NCBI GenBank assembly: GCA_016935395.1
Contig: JAFGQY010000110.1
Span: forward strand, 1-37,589
Length of the DNA stretch: 37,589 nucleotides
Source of the DNA: Parachlamydiales bacterium
GTDB taxonomy: Bacteria > Chlamydiota > Chlamydiia > Chlamydiales > SM23-39
Direction of reading: 5' to 3'
Below the pieces are notes generated by a model. The model saw only the letters and a list, made by a program, of their open reading frames with translations, did not search any database and had not been told where the DNA came from. Shown one piece after another: positions 27,758 through 35,506 of the stretch (position 1 is the first letter of the stretch; every line of letters starts with the position of its first letter). The translations under genes were made by a program, and so were the position numbers.

Positions 27758-28633
27758 TTAGACTAATTTTTCTAATTTATCGACGATTAGTTTAAAGGGG
27801 TCTTTATTTAGATCTAATTGATTTAAGGTATCTTTTAGGTTTTTAATTTCACTCAAAAATTTATTTTTAGCAGTTTCCTTGCCCAAAGCTATCGCTATGT
27901 TAATCGTCTTATTGTTTTTGAGATCTTCATCAAAATCTTTTAAATCATCAGCAACCTGAAAAGCCATTCCAAAATGAAATGAAGCTTTTTTTACAAGATC
28001 CAGTTTTTCCAACTCACCACCGCCGAAAAGCCATCCTAAAATAAAAGCTATCTCAAAAAGAGAAATTGTTTTTTTATGAATTATTTCAGTAATAGCTTCG
28101 ATCGAATCATCCCGTGAGTACAAATCTAAATATTGACCGCCTGTAGCTCCATTAACCCCCGCATATTTTGAAACGGCCTCAATAGCAATAGTGCATATTC
28201 TATCACACTTTTCTTGAGGCAGCTTGCTTAATAAGCTTTGGGAATTTTTATAAATAAGTTCGTATCCTGCGGAAATCAAAGAATAACTTGCGAGCACTGC
28301 GATAGCTTCGCTAAAACGCAAATGTAAAGTGGGTTTACATCTTCTTAATTTTTCATCATCCATGCAGGGCAGATCGTCAGCTATTAAAGAAGCTGTATGA
28401 AAAAACTCACAAGAAATAGCAGCTTTTGTAGCATCAAAATTTTTTCCTATACACTGAGCTATTAATAAAACAATTATAGGTCTAAATCTTTTTCCGCCAT
28501 TTAAAAGGCTGTATTCTATAGCGTCTCTTAGTTCATTTTTTTTTGACATCTCTTTAATTTCTAATAAGATGTCATCTTCAATTTTTTGCTTTAGATCTAA
28601 AAGAATTTTATTTTTTGATTTCATCAAAAACAT
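27758..28633 (-). CDS. ispA: Polyprenyl (geranyl/farnesyl) diphosphate synthase
   Basis: GGKRFRPIIVLL; DDLPCMDDEKLRRCKPTLH (first Asp-rich motif); GATGGQYLDL; FQVADDLKDFDED (second motif). CT628-like. Confidence 0.9.
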   Translation of the reverse strand: MFLMKSKNKILLDLKQKIEDDILLEIKEMSKKNELRDAIEYSLLNGGKRFRPIIVLLIAQCIGKNFDATKAAISCEFFHTASLIADDLPCMDDEKLRRCKPTLHLRFSEAIAVLASYSLISAGYELIYKNSQSLLSKLPQEKCDRICTIAIEAVSKYAGVNGATGGQYLDLYSRDDSIEAITEIIHKKTISLFEIAFILGWLFGGGELEKLDLVKKASFHFGMAFQVADDLKDFDEDLKNNKTINIAIALGKETAKNKFLSEIKNLKDTLNQLDLNKDPFKLIVDKLEKLV

Positions 28634-29363
28634 TTTTTATACCCTTGGTCTTGACAAAAGGTAAAGCTCCCGGCTTTACAATTGAATCTTCCGTTATGTA
28701 ATTTCCAATATTTAAACAAGAATAAATAATAACATTTTTCCCTAAAAAAGTCGCAGGATTTAAAACGCTATTACATCCTATTTGAGAATTGTCCCCGATA
28801 ATAGCTCCGAGCTTTTTCAAATTAGTTTTATAAATCTTTCCTAAATGAAAAAAGGAAATGTTTTTTTTATCTAACCTGAAATTAGCACATTTAACTCCAG
28901 CTCCCAGATTAACATTATTTCCTATAATGGAATCTCCAACATAAGCAAAGTGGGCTAATGATGCATTATCTAACAATATTGAGTTTTTAATTTCAGTAGA
29001 ATGTCCAATAATAGCATTATGCCCGGTTATAACATTTCCTCTTATATAAGCACCGTGCCTGATTTGTGAATTTTTTCCAATAATGCAGGGGCCTTTAATA
29101 TAGGAAAAGGGTTCGACTGACGTTCCTTTGCCTATAGAAATTTGCTCAATATTTTCTAAATGCACATTTTTAGGAATTTCAACTTCTATCTTTCCAAGTG
29201 ACAAACTTTTTAAATAACTATCTATATTAGAAATAACTTCATAAACATTTTTGAAATTTTTAAAAATTTTTAAATGTTCATAATTATCTAAGGTAAAAAA
29301 TTTCTTTACATCAAAAGGATTCATGAGTTTATCATAAGGCAGGTACTGAAAAAAAGATATCAA
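28608..29363 (-). CDS. Left-handed beta-helix (GlmU-like/UDP-GlcNAc pyrophosphorylase-related) protein
   Basis: Hexapeptide repeats (SIGKGTSVEPFSYIKGPCIIGKNSQIRHGAYIRGNVITGHNAIIGHSTEIKNSILLDNAS...). Overlaps ispA; CT629-like. True start may be the ATG at 29324. Confidence 0.8.
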   Translation of the reverse strand: MISFFQYLPYDKLMNPFDVKKFFTLDNYEHLKIFKNFKNVYEVISNIDSYLKSLSLGKIEVEIPKNVHLENIEQISIGKGTSVEPFSYIKGPCIIGKNSQIRHGAYIRGNVITGHNAIIGHSTEIKNSILLDNASLAHFAYVGDSIIGNNVNLGAGVKCANFRLDKKNISFFHLGKIYKTNLKKLGAIIGDNSQIGCNSVLNPATFLGKNVIIYSCLNIGNYITEDSIVKPGALPFVKTKGIKNVFDEIKK

Positions 29364-29599
29364 AATATTGAAGAGCGTTTAAAGAAGATAAATATTTATA
29401 AATATACTCTTCATACTCTATTTGTGTGGAAATGTTCACAACTACCTCATTTTATCCAGCTACATATGTTGTTTATAAAATGTTTATAGAACTCTTTTTT
29501 TATGCCGGTTTTAAACAACGAAGAGTTTTGAACAGAGTTATAAACAGGTTATGCGTACATATTTTCAACAATTCAAAAAAAAAGTTAAAAAAAAGCAAA
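29364..29599. other. Non-coding region with DnaA-box-like elements; candidate replication-origin region
   Basis: TTATAAACA at 29538-29546; TGTTTATAA at 29470-29478 and TGTTTATAG at 29481-29489 (reverse orientation); TTATCCAGC at 29452-29460; imperfect inverted repeat 29468-29480/29509-29519; local strand-composition switch. Confidence 0.4.
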
Positions 29600-29674
29600 T
29601 CTGGGTGAGAGGATTTGAACCTCCGACCTTTTGCCCCCCAGACAAACGCGCTAGCCAAGCTGCGCTACACCCAG
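29600..29674 (-). tRNA. tRNA-Pro(GGG)
   Basis: CTGGGTGTAGCGCAGCTTGGCTAGCGCGTTTGTCTGGGGGGCAAAAGGTCGGAGGTTCAAATCCTCTCACCCAG-A: paired acceptor, D, anticodon (loop CTGGGGG) and T arms. CCA not encoded. Confidence 0.95.
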
Positions 29675-29751
29675 ATATAAAATAGGATTTTCTATTATTT
29701 ACAAATTGTTTATATTTTTCACTTGTTTTTAATAAATTTTAAGGAATTTTA

Positions 29752-30435
29752 ATGGGATTAGGGCTTTTTATGCAAAAAGATTGGGCTGAAGCTTTAAGAG
29801 AAGAGTTTCAAAAACCCTATATTAAAAAACTCCAAAATTTTTTAATGGAAGAAAATAAAAAATATCAAATTTTTCCTCCTGAAAATTTAATATTTAATGC
29901 ATTTTGTCAAACTGCATTAAAAGATGTTAAAGTAGTAATAATAGGACAGGATCCTTACCATGGAGAAGGACAGGCGCATGGTTTGTCTTTTAGCGTTCCT
30001 AAAAATATTAATCCGCCTCCATCTTTAAAAAATATTTTTAAAGAAATAAAAGAAGATGTTGGAATGAATATTCCAAATAGTGGAGATTTAACTAATTGGG
30101 CAAAGCAGGGAGTTTTGCTTTTAAATGCAACGTTAACTGTTAGAAAATCTTGTCCTAAATCTCACTATGGTATGGGGTGGGAAATATTTACGGATAAGGT
30201 AGTTGAAATTCTAATAAGCCAAAAAGATCAAAAAATTGTTTTTATGTTATGGGGAGCCTCTGCAAAAGAAAAAATTGAAAAAGTTTTTAAAGATCAAAAT
30301 CATCCGCATCTGATTTTAAAAGCAGCTCATCCATCTTTTTATTCTGCAGCTAACTTTTTTGGATGCAGACACTTTTCAAAAGCTAACGAATTTTTAAGAA
30401 AAAACGGAAAAAAAGAGATAAACTGGCAGATATAA
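29752..30435 (+). CDS. ung: Uracil-DNA glycosylase
   Basis: VVIIGQDPYHGEGQAHGLSFSVP; GVLLLNATLTVR; FMLWGASAKEK; AAHPSFYSAANFFGCRHFSKAN. Confidence 0.98.
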   Translation: MGLGLFMQKDWAEALREEFQKPYIKKLQNFLMEENKKYQIFPPENLIFNAFCQTALKDVKVVIIGQDPYHGEGQAHGLSFSVPKNINPPPSLKNIFKEIKEDVGMNIPNSGDLTNWAKQGVLLLNATLTVRKSCPKSHYGMGWEIFTDKVVEILISQKDQKIVFMLWGASAKEKIEKVFKDQNHPHLILKAAHPSFYSAANFFGCRHFSKANEFLRKNGKKEINWQI

Positions 30436-30487
30436 TAGCCTAAAATGTTAAAAAAAAATAAACTAATGATCTAGAAAGCTTTGGAGT

Positions 30488-31720
30488 TTGATGAATACTA
30501 CAACAAAAAAAAGAATATCTTTCCTTTCGATTCTTTTTACTTTTTTTGTTGATAATTTAGGATGGTCAATTGTTTTTCCAATATTTGCTCCACTATTTTT
30601 GGATGCAGATAATTTAATATTTACAAAAGAGATATCCTTTTCTACAAGAACGGCTATTTTGGGCATTTTTTTATCAGCATTTCCTTTAGCTCAATTTTTT
30701 GGAGCTCCAATACTTGGTGAGTTTGCAGATAAATCTGGAAGAAAAAAGGCGTTACTTATTTCTATATTATTAACTTTTTTGGGGTATATTTTAACCGGAT
30801 ACAGCATACTTTATAATAAGTTAGTTTTGCTTTTCATAGGAAGGGTTGTTACTGGACTTTTTTCAGGCAATTTGTCGGTGTGTTTGGCTTCTATTTCTGA
30901 TTTAAGTACAGATGAAAAATCTAAAGCTAGAAATTTTGGATTTCTGTCAGTTTTAGCAGGATTTTCTTTTATCGTTGGAGCTTTTTTAGGTGGAAAACTA
31001 TCAGACCCAAAAGTTTTTGAAATTTTTAACTCAGCTTTTCCATTTTGGATAGCCGCTATTTTGAGTTTGATTAATTTGCTTTTTATATTTTTTGCTTTTT
31101 ATGAAACTTATACACCGGATAAAAATGTAAAATATGATTTTTTAGAAGGCATTCATAATATTCAAGAAGCACTCAAAACTAAAAGAATAAAAACGATCTA
31201 TTTGATTTATTTTTTATTTGTTTTTGGTTGGACAATTTTGTTTCAGTTTTCTCCTGTCTTAGTGATTAAAAAATTTCATTTTACAAACTCTCAAATTGGT
31301 GACTTGGCTGCTTTTATGGGTATCTGTTGGGCGATCGGATCTGGTATTATTAATAAGCTTTTAACAAGGCAATTTTCTTCAATGCGGGTTTTAGAAGTGT
31401 CGTTAATTATTTTTACCATTCTTTGTGGTTTTGTTGGCTTTCCAAATCATTTATATGGAATTATTCTTATATTGGGGTCCTGTGTGGTTATTGGCGGAAT
31501 AGCCTGGCCTCTTTGCGCAACTTTAATATCAAATAAGGCCACAAAGCCCATGCAAGGGAAAATTATGGGAATAAGTCAATCGATGCAATCTCTTGCTATG
31601 GCGGTATCTCCGATTATTGGTGGTTTTTCAGATCAGGTGTTTATATATTTGCCTTTTTTAATAGCGGCATTTGCATCTTTGATCGCGAGTTTAATTTATT
31701 TTAAAACAAAATTTGATTGA
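30488..31720 (+). CDS. MFS (DHA1-type) transporter
   Basis: About 12 hydrophobic segments; loop 2-3 motif GEFADKSGRKKALL; FIGRVVTGLFSGN. Confidence 0.85.
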   Translation: MMNTTTKKRISFLSILFTFFVDNLGWSIVFPIFAPLFLDADNLIFTKEISFSTRTAILGIFLSAFPLAQFFGAPILGEFADKSGRKKALLISILLTFLGYILTGYSILYNKLVLLFIGRVVTGLFSGNLSVCLASISDLSTDEKSKARNFGFLSVLAGFSFIVGAFLGGKLSDPKVFEIFNSAFPFWIAAILSLINLLFIFFAFYETYTPDKNVKYDFLEGIHNIQEALKTKRIKTIYLIYFLFVFGWTILFQFSPVLVIKKFHFTNSQIGDLAAFMGICWAIGSGIINKLLTRQFSSMRVLEVSLIIFTILCGFVGFPNHLYGIILILGSCVVIGGIAWPLCATLISNKATKPMQGKIMGISQSMQSLAMAVSPIIGGFSDQVFIYLPFLIAAFASLIASLIYFKTKFD

Positions 31721-31736
31721 TTATGGAGATTGGTAA

Positions 31737-31982
31737 ATGAATAAAAAAGATAAATTTTTAAATGTTTTAAGTTCTCAAAAAAATGGGTTTTCAAATAAAA
31801 AACCTCTTAGAGAGGCTCTTTCGTCTGTTTTTAAAGACAATACAAAAAAAGAGAGTTTGAAAAAAATTAAAGAGGAACTTAACGATATCGAACATGACAT
31901 GAAATCAAGTTTTGAAAATTTTATCAAAATGCAAAAAAAATTAACCAAAGCATATAAAGGAATAAAAAATGAAAAAAAATAG
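31737..31982 (+). CDS. Small charged coiled-coil hypothetical protein
   Basis: 81 aa; its 3' end overlaps the HlyD-like ORF start; in line with the MFS/HlyD/Rsm22 run; plausible RBS (GGAGATTGGTAA). Confidence 0.6.
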   Translation: MNKKDKFLNVLSSQKNGFSNKKPLREALSSVFKDNTKKESLKKIKEELNDIEHDMKSSFENFIKMQKKLTKAYKGIKNEKK

Positions 31983-32814
31983 AAAACACAGAAAAATAAT
32001 TAAAGGAATTTTTTTATTTTTATTACTTGTAAGTCTAGTTGGGCTCAGATTTTGGTATATTAAGTCTGTAGACTCACCTAAAATGATAGGATCAATCTAC
32101 GCAGAGAAAAAACAGGTTTTGTCTCAGGTTTCGGGGATTGTTGATAAGGTGTTTGTTAATGAAAATGATTTTGTAAAGCCAAAAGATAAAATTGCCAGTG
32201 TTGATACGGAATTGTTAGAATTAAAAGTAAAAGAAATCGATGCTAAAATTAACTACACTACAAAACAGAAAAACTTAATAAAAATGCAAGAAGATAGAGC
32301 TTTAGAAGAATATATAACTTCTAAAAAAGATACTGAACCAGATCAAAAAAGTTTTAAGGATAAACTGAAAAATTTAGAAGAAAAGCAGCATCAAGCAAAG
32401 ATCGTTGATGCTAAAATTGAAATGTACAAATCAGAAAAAGAGCTTATTGAAAAACAGATAGAAAGAAAATATATCTTCTCCTCTTTTTCAGGTCAAATAT
32501 CTGATATTAATATTGAAATTGGAAAACCCATTTATAAAAGTGATTATATCTGTAGTATAAAAGATAATGAAAATCTCTGGCTTAACGTTAAGGTAAATGA
32601 AAGTCAACTTAAAGACTTGAAAAAAAATAAAACTTTAAAATTAGAATTTATTTCTTATCCTGATCAGAAATTTCAAGGAAATATTTTTGATATATCTAAA
32701 AATGAAGACAATTTATTTAACTTAAAATTATCAGTAAATCATTTGAAAAATTCCCCGGATGAAAAAAGTGTTAATCTTTTACCCGGAATGACAGCGTATT
32801 TAAAAAATGAATAA
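31969..32814 (+). CDS. HlyD/EmrA-like periplasmic adaptor (membrane fusion protein)
   Basis: N-terminal TM GIFLFLLLVSLVGLRFWYI; lipoyl half-motifs SQVSGIVDKVFVNENDFVKPKDKIASVD and FSGQISDINIEIGKPI flanking a coiled-coil. Confidence 0.82.
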   Translation: MKKNRKHRKIIKGIFLFLLLVSLVGLRFWYIKSVDSPKMIGSIYAEKKQVLSQVSGIVDKVFVNENDFVKPKDKIASVDTELLELKVKEIDAKINYTTKQKNLIKMQEDRALEEYITSKKDTEPDQKSFKDKLKNLEEKQHQAKIVDAKIEMYKSEKELIEKQIERKYIFSSFSGQISDINIEIGKPIYKSDYICSIKDNENLWLNVKVNESQLKDLKKNKTLKLEFISYPDQKFQGNIFDISKNEDNLFNLKLSVNHLKNSPDEKSVNLLPGMTAYLKNE

Positions 32815-33769
32815 TATTGATTTAGAAAAAACACTTTTTGATGAGATTAAAAAGCTACTTGAAAATTTAAGTTTAAAAGAACTGAGAAATATAAATTTAG
32901 GCTTAACTAAAAGATATAAAGAAAGAGTACATAATAAATTTTTATCAGACTCTCAAAGACTCGCATATATTACATCAAGAATGCCCTCTACTTTTAAAGC
33001 CCTTTTAAAAGCTTTACAGGAAATGGTAAAAATTGCCCCTGAAATTAAAATCCAAACTGTTTTAGATTTAGGCTCCGGACCTGGCACTTCTGTTTGGTCA
33101 CTGTTTTCAATTTTTGAAGATATTTTAAAAATAAATCTAATTGAAAAAGATGCAAAGTTAGTTGAATATGCAAAAGTTTTAACCAAAAACTTACCTTTTG
33201 AAAATAAACTACATTTTGAAATAAACGATCTTTTAAAGATTAAAAATTATGATAGCGATCTTGTGATTTTATCTTACGTTGCAAATGAACTTAAAGATTA
33301 CGCTTTAGATAAAATTGTAAACAACTGGTTTAAATCAGAAAGTTCAAAAGTGATTTTATTTATAGAACCCGGCACCAAATATGGCTTTAAATCAATTAAC
33401 TATGTAAGAGACAGACTAATTGACAAGGGAGCCAGTATGATCGCTCCTTGCCCCAACGAACTTAAATGTCCCATGAAAAAAAATGACTGGTGTCATTTTT
33501 ATGTAAGAGTTAAAAGAACCAAACAACACCAATACATCAAAAATGCTACTCTTGCATATGAAGATGAAAAATTTTCGTATGTAATCGCTTCTAAAGATCC
33601 TGTAAGAAAACCAAATTCCAGGGTTTTAAGGTATCCAAAAACATCCAAAACTGAAGTAAATTTGGTTTTATGTAAAGAGGGGCAAATAAAGCAAGAGTCT
33701 ATTTATATAAAGGACAGAAAAAACTTCAAAATAGCTAAAAAGTTAGACTGGGGTGATTCTTTTATATAG
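32807..33769 (+). CDS. Rsm22-family small-ribosomal-subunit methyltransferase-like protein
   Basis: SRMPSTFKALLKALQEM; TVLDLGSGPGTSVWS (SAM motif); LVILSYVANEL; IEPGTKYGFKSI; Cys-rich APCPNELKCPMKKNDWCHFYVRVKR. Confidence 0.88.
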   Translation: MNNIDLEKTLFDEIKKLLENLSLKELRNINLGLTKRYKERVHNKFLSDSQRLAYITSRMPSTFKALLKALQEMVKIAPEIKIQTVLDLGSGPGTSVWSLFSIFEDILKINLIEKDAKLVEYAKVLTKNLPFENKLHFEINDLLKIKNYDSDLVILSYVANELKDYALDKIVNNWFKSESSKVILFIEPGTKYGFKSINYVRDRLIDKGASMIAPCPNELKCPMKKNDWCHFYVRVKRTKQHQYIKNATLAYEDEKFSYVIASKDPVRKPNSRVLRYPKTSKTEVNLVLCKEGQIKQESIYIKDRKNFKIAKKLDWGDSFI

Positions 33770-33896
33770 CTTTAATTATAAAGAATATTTTTTTATTTCT
33801 CTATGAATTTGCTTATTATATAGATACTTAGGTAGTAAGTTAATAGAATCAGATTTCATGAATTTATAAAATGATTAAAAAGCAGAATTAAAGTTA

Positions 33897-33933
33897 AAAA
33901 AGCTCTTCTATAATAAAAAAGAAGAGCTTTTTT
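33897..33933. terminator. Bidirectional terminator between convergent Rsm22-like and pGP6-D-like genes
   Basis: AAAAAGCTCTTCT...AGAAGAGCTTTTT between convergent ORFs. Confidence 0.85.
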
Positions 33934-33950
33934 CTATATCTTAAATTAAA

Positions 33951-34694
33951 TTAGATTAGTTTATTGAACATTTCAAAAAGATTTTTAATTTCATTTTTTT
34001 GATCTTCATTTGGATTGAAGTGCGGGTGAGAAAATGAAGCTTTTAATTTTCTCAAACTTATTATAATTTGTTCTGCGATATCAGGCTGCCTTTTATCTTG
34101 ATCTGCTAAAGGAAATAATTTTCTAATAATTGATAAAAGCTCTTGTTTTGGCTGTCCCTGATAGTTTTTAACGATGTCCTGTTTTTTGTCGATATCACCT
34201 GATCTTGAAGCTAGAGTATATATTGCTTGTCTTGGCATTGAATCTATTCTTGGACGAAGATTTGTCGGCATTGACATATAAAAGTCATAATATTGTAAAA
34301 AGTTATAAGGCGTTTGTCTATTGCCATAGGTTGTCATAAGCCAAGTTGTAAAAGCTCCTTCTTTATAATTTTTTAAAAGTTTTTGAGCTTTTTTAACTCT
34401 TTCGCCGTGAAGTATAACCGCCTGATTTGTTATAGCTTTTACCTCAGAGGTAATAGTAATTAGTTCTAATAAATCTTTTTCAATATCTACATCTTTTTCT
34501 TCTTCTTTGTAGTTTTGTAAAATATTAGATAGATTCTCTTTTTCATCTTCATTAAGAGTATTTAATTTAAAGACGCCTGAGAAACTTGATAAACTTCCTT
34601 GAGCGGATTTTTCTGCTAATGCAGTCATTTTTGCTTTATTTTCATTTTCTTTTGATCTTAATCTTAAATTTAAAAGATCATTAAATTTTACCAT
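33951..34694 (-). CDS. pGP6-D-like protein (chromosomal homolog of chlamydial plasmid protein)
   Basis: 247 aa; LLKNYKEGAFTTWLMTTYGNRQTPYNFLQYYDFYMSMP..RPRIDSMPRQAIYTLASR; directly follows parA as in CT582-CT583. Confidence 0.82.
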   Translation of the reverse strand: MVKFNDLLNLRLRSKENENKAKMTALAEKSAQGSLSSFSGVFKLNTLNEDEKENLSNILQNYKEEEKDVDIEKDLLELITITSEVKAITNQAVILHGERVKKAQKLLKNYKEGAFTTWLMTTYGNRQTPYNFLQYYDFYMSMPTNLRPRIDSMPRQAIYTLASRSGDIDKKQDIVKNYQGQPKQELLSIIRKLFPLADQDKRQPDIAEQIIISLRKLKASFSHPHFNPNEDQKNEIKNLFEMFNKLI

Positions 34695-34723
34695 TTTAAT
34701 ATTACTCCTAATGTAAAGCGGTT

Positions 34724-35485
34724 TTACATTTTTTTTGCTTTTTGTAAAAATTCTTTAGTTAGCGCTTTGTAATCTTCAGAAGCTCGGCTATTTGGAGAGG
34801 TTTTAAAAACAGGGTTTCCATAAATTGTTGCTTCTGAGATTGAAATATCTCTTCTTACTTTTGATTTAAGTAATTTTCCGGGAAAAGTTTCTTCGATTAT
34901 TTTTGAAAAATCATCGTTGCTTTTTCCTCTTGGATACCAAAAAGACAAAGCAATTCCCATTACTGTTAAGTTGTGTCTTTCAGAAATGTTTTTAATAAAA
35001 ACTGAAAGTCTTTGCAGTCCTTTAATACTGTAAAATTCTGGTGTGGCGCAAATGAGAGATCTGTTTGCTGCAATTAGAGCAGACTCGGTAAGCCAACAAA
35101 TTGAAGGAGGCGTATCGATAAAGATAAAATCGTAGTCTAAAGGAGCCAGGATCTCTTTAAGCCTTTCATGAGAATACCTGTCAGAGGCTAAAGAACCGGT
35201 TACTTCGATTCTTTCAAGCCAGGCATCTGCAGGCACCAAATCTAAATTGGGAATTGATGTTTTCAAAATGACATCTTTAATTGACTTTTCTTTTTGTAGA
35301 ACAGGAGACATGCTGTCCTGTTCATCCGGATCAAAACCAAGACCAGTTGTCAAATTGGCTTGAGAATCAAAATCAATTAAAAGAACCCTTTTTTTATGAT
35401 AAAGCGCTAGCGCAGAACCAATATGTAAGCATGTTGATGTTTTAGCTGTGCCGCCTTTGAAACTAGTTATTGCAATAGTTTCCAC
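34724..35485 (-). CDS. parA: ParA-family ATPase
   Basis: IAITSFKGGTAKTSTCLHIGSALA (deviant Walker A); LLIDFDSQANLTTGLG; FIFIDTPPSICWLTESAL. Confidence 0.95.
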   Translation of the reverse strand: METIAITSFKGGTAKTSTCLHIGSALALYHKKRVLLIDFDSQANLTTGLGFDPDEQDSMSPVLQKEKSIKDVILKTSIPNLDLVPADAWLERIEVTGSLASDRYSHERLKEILAPLDYDFIFIDTPPSICWLTESALIAANRSLICATPEFYSIKGLQRLSVFIKNISERHNLTVMGIALSFWYPRGKSNDDFSKIIEETFPGKLLKSKVRRDISISEATIYGNPVFKTSPNSRASEDYKALTKEFLQKAKKM

Positions 35486-35506
35486 AAAAAAATCCCCTTT
35501 TAGTTT

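Noticed and set aside
29426-29608. 60-aa plus ORF in the candidate origin region
   Set aside because: Runs into the tRNA gene, has no convincing RBS, and gives a low-complexity Lys/Ser tail; treated as non-coding.
30463-33186. ORFs 30463-30666 (-) and 32953-33186 (-)
   Set aside because: Antisense to the MFS and Rsm22-like genes.
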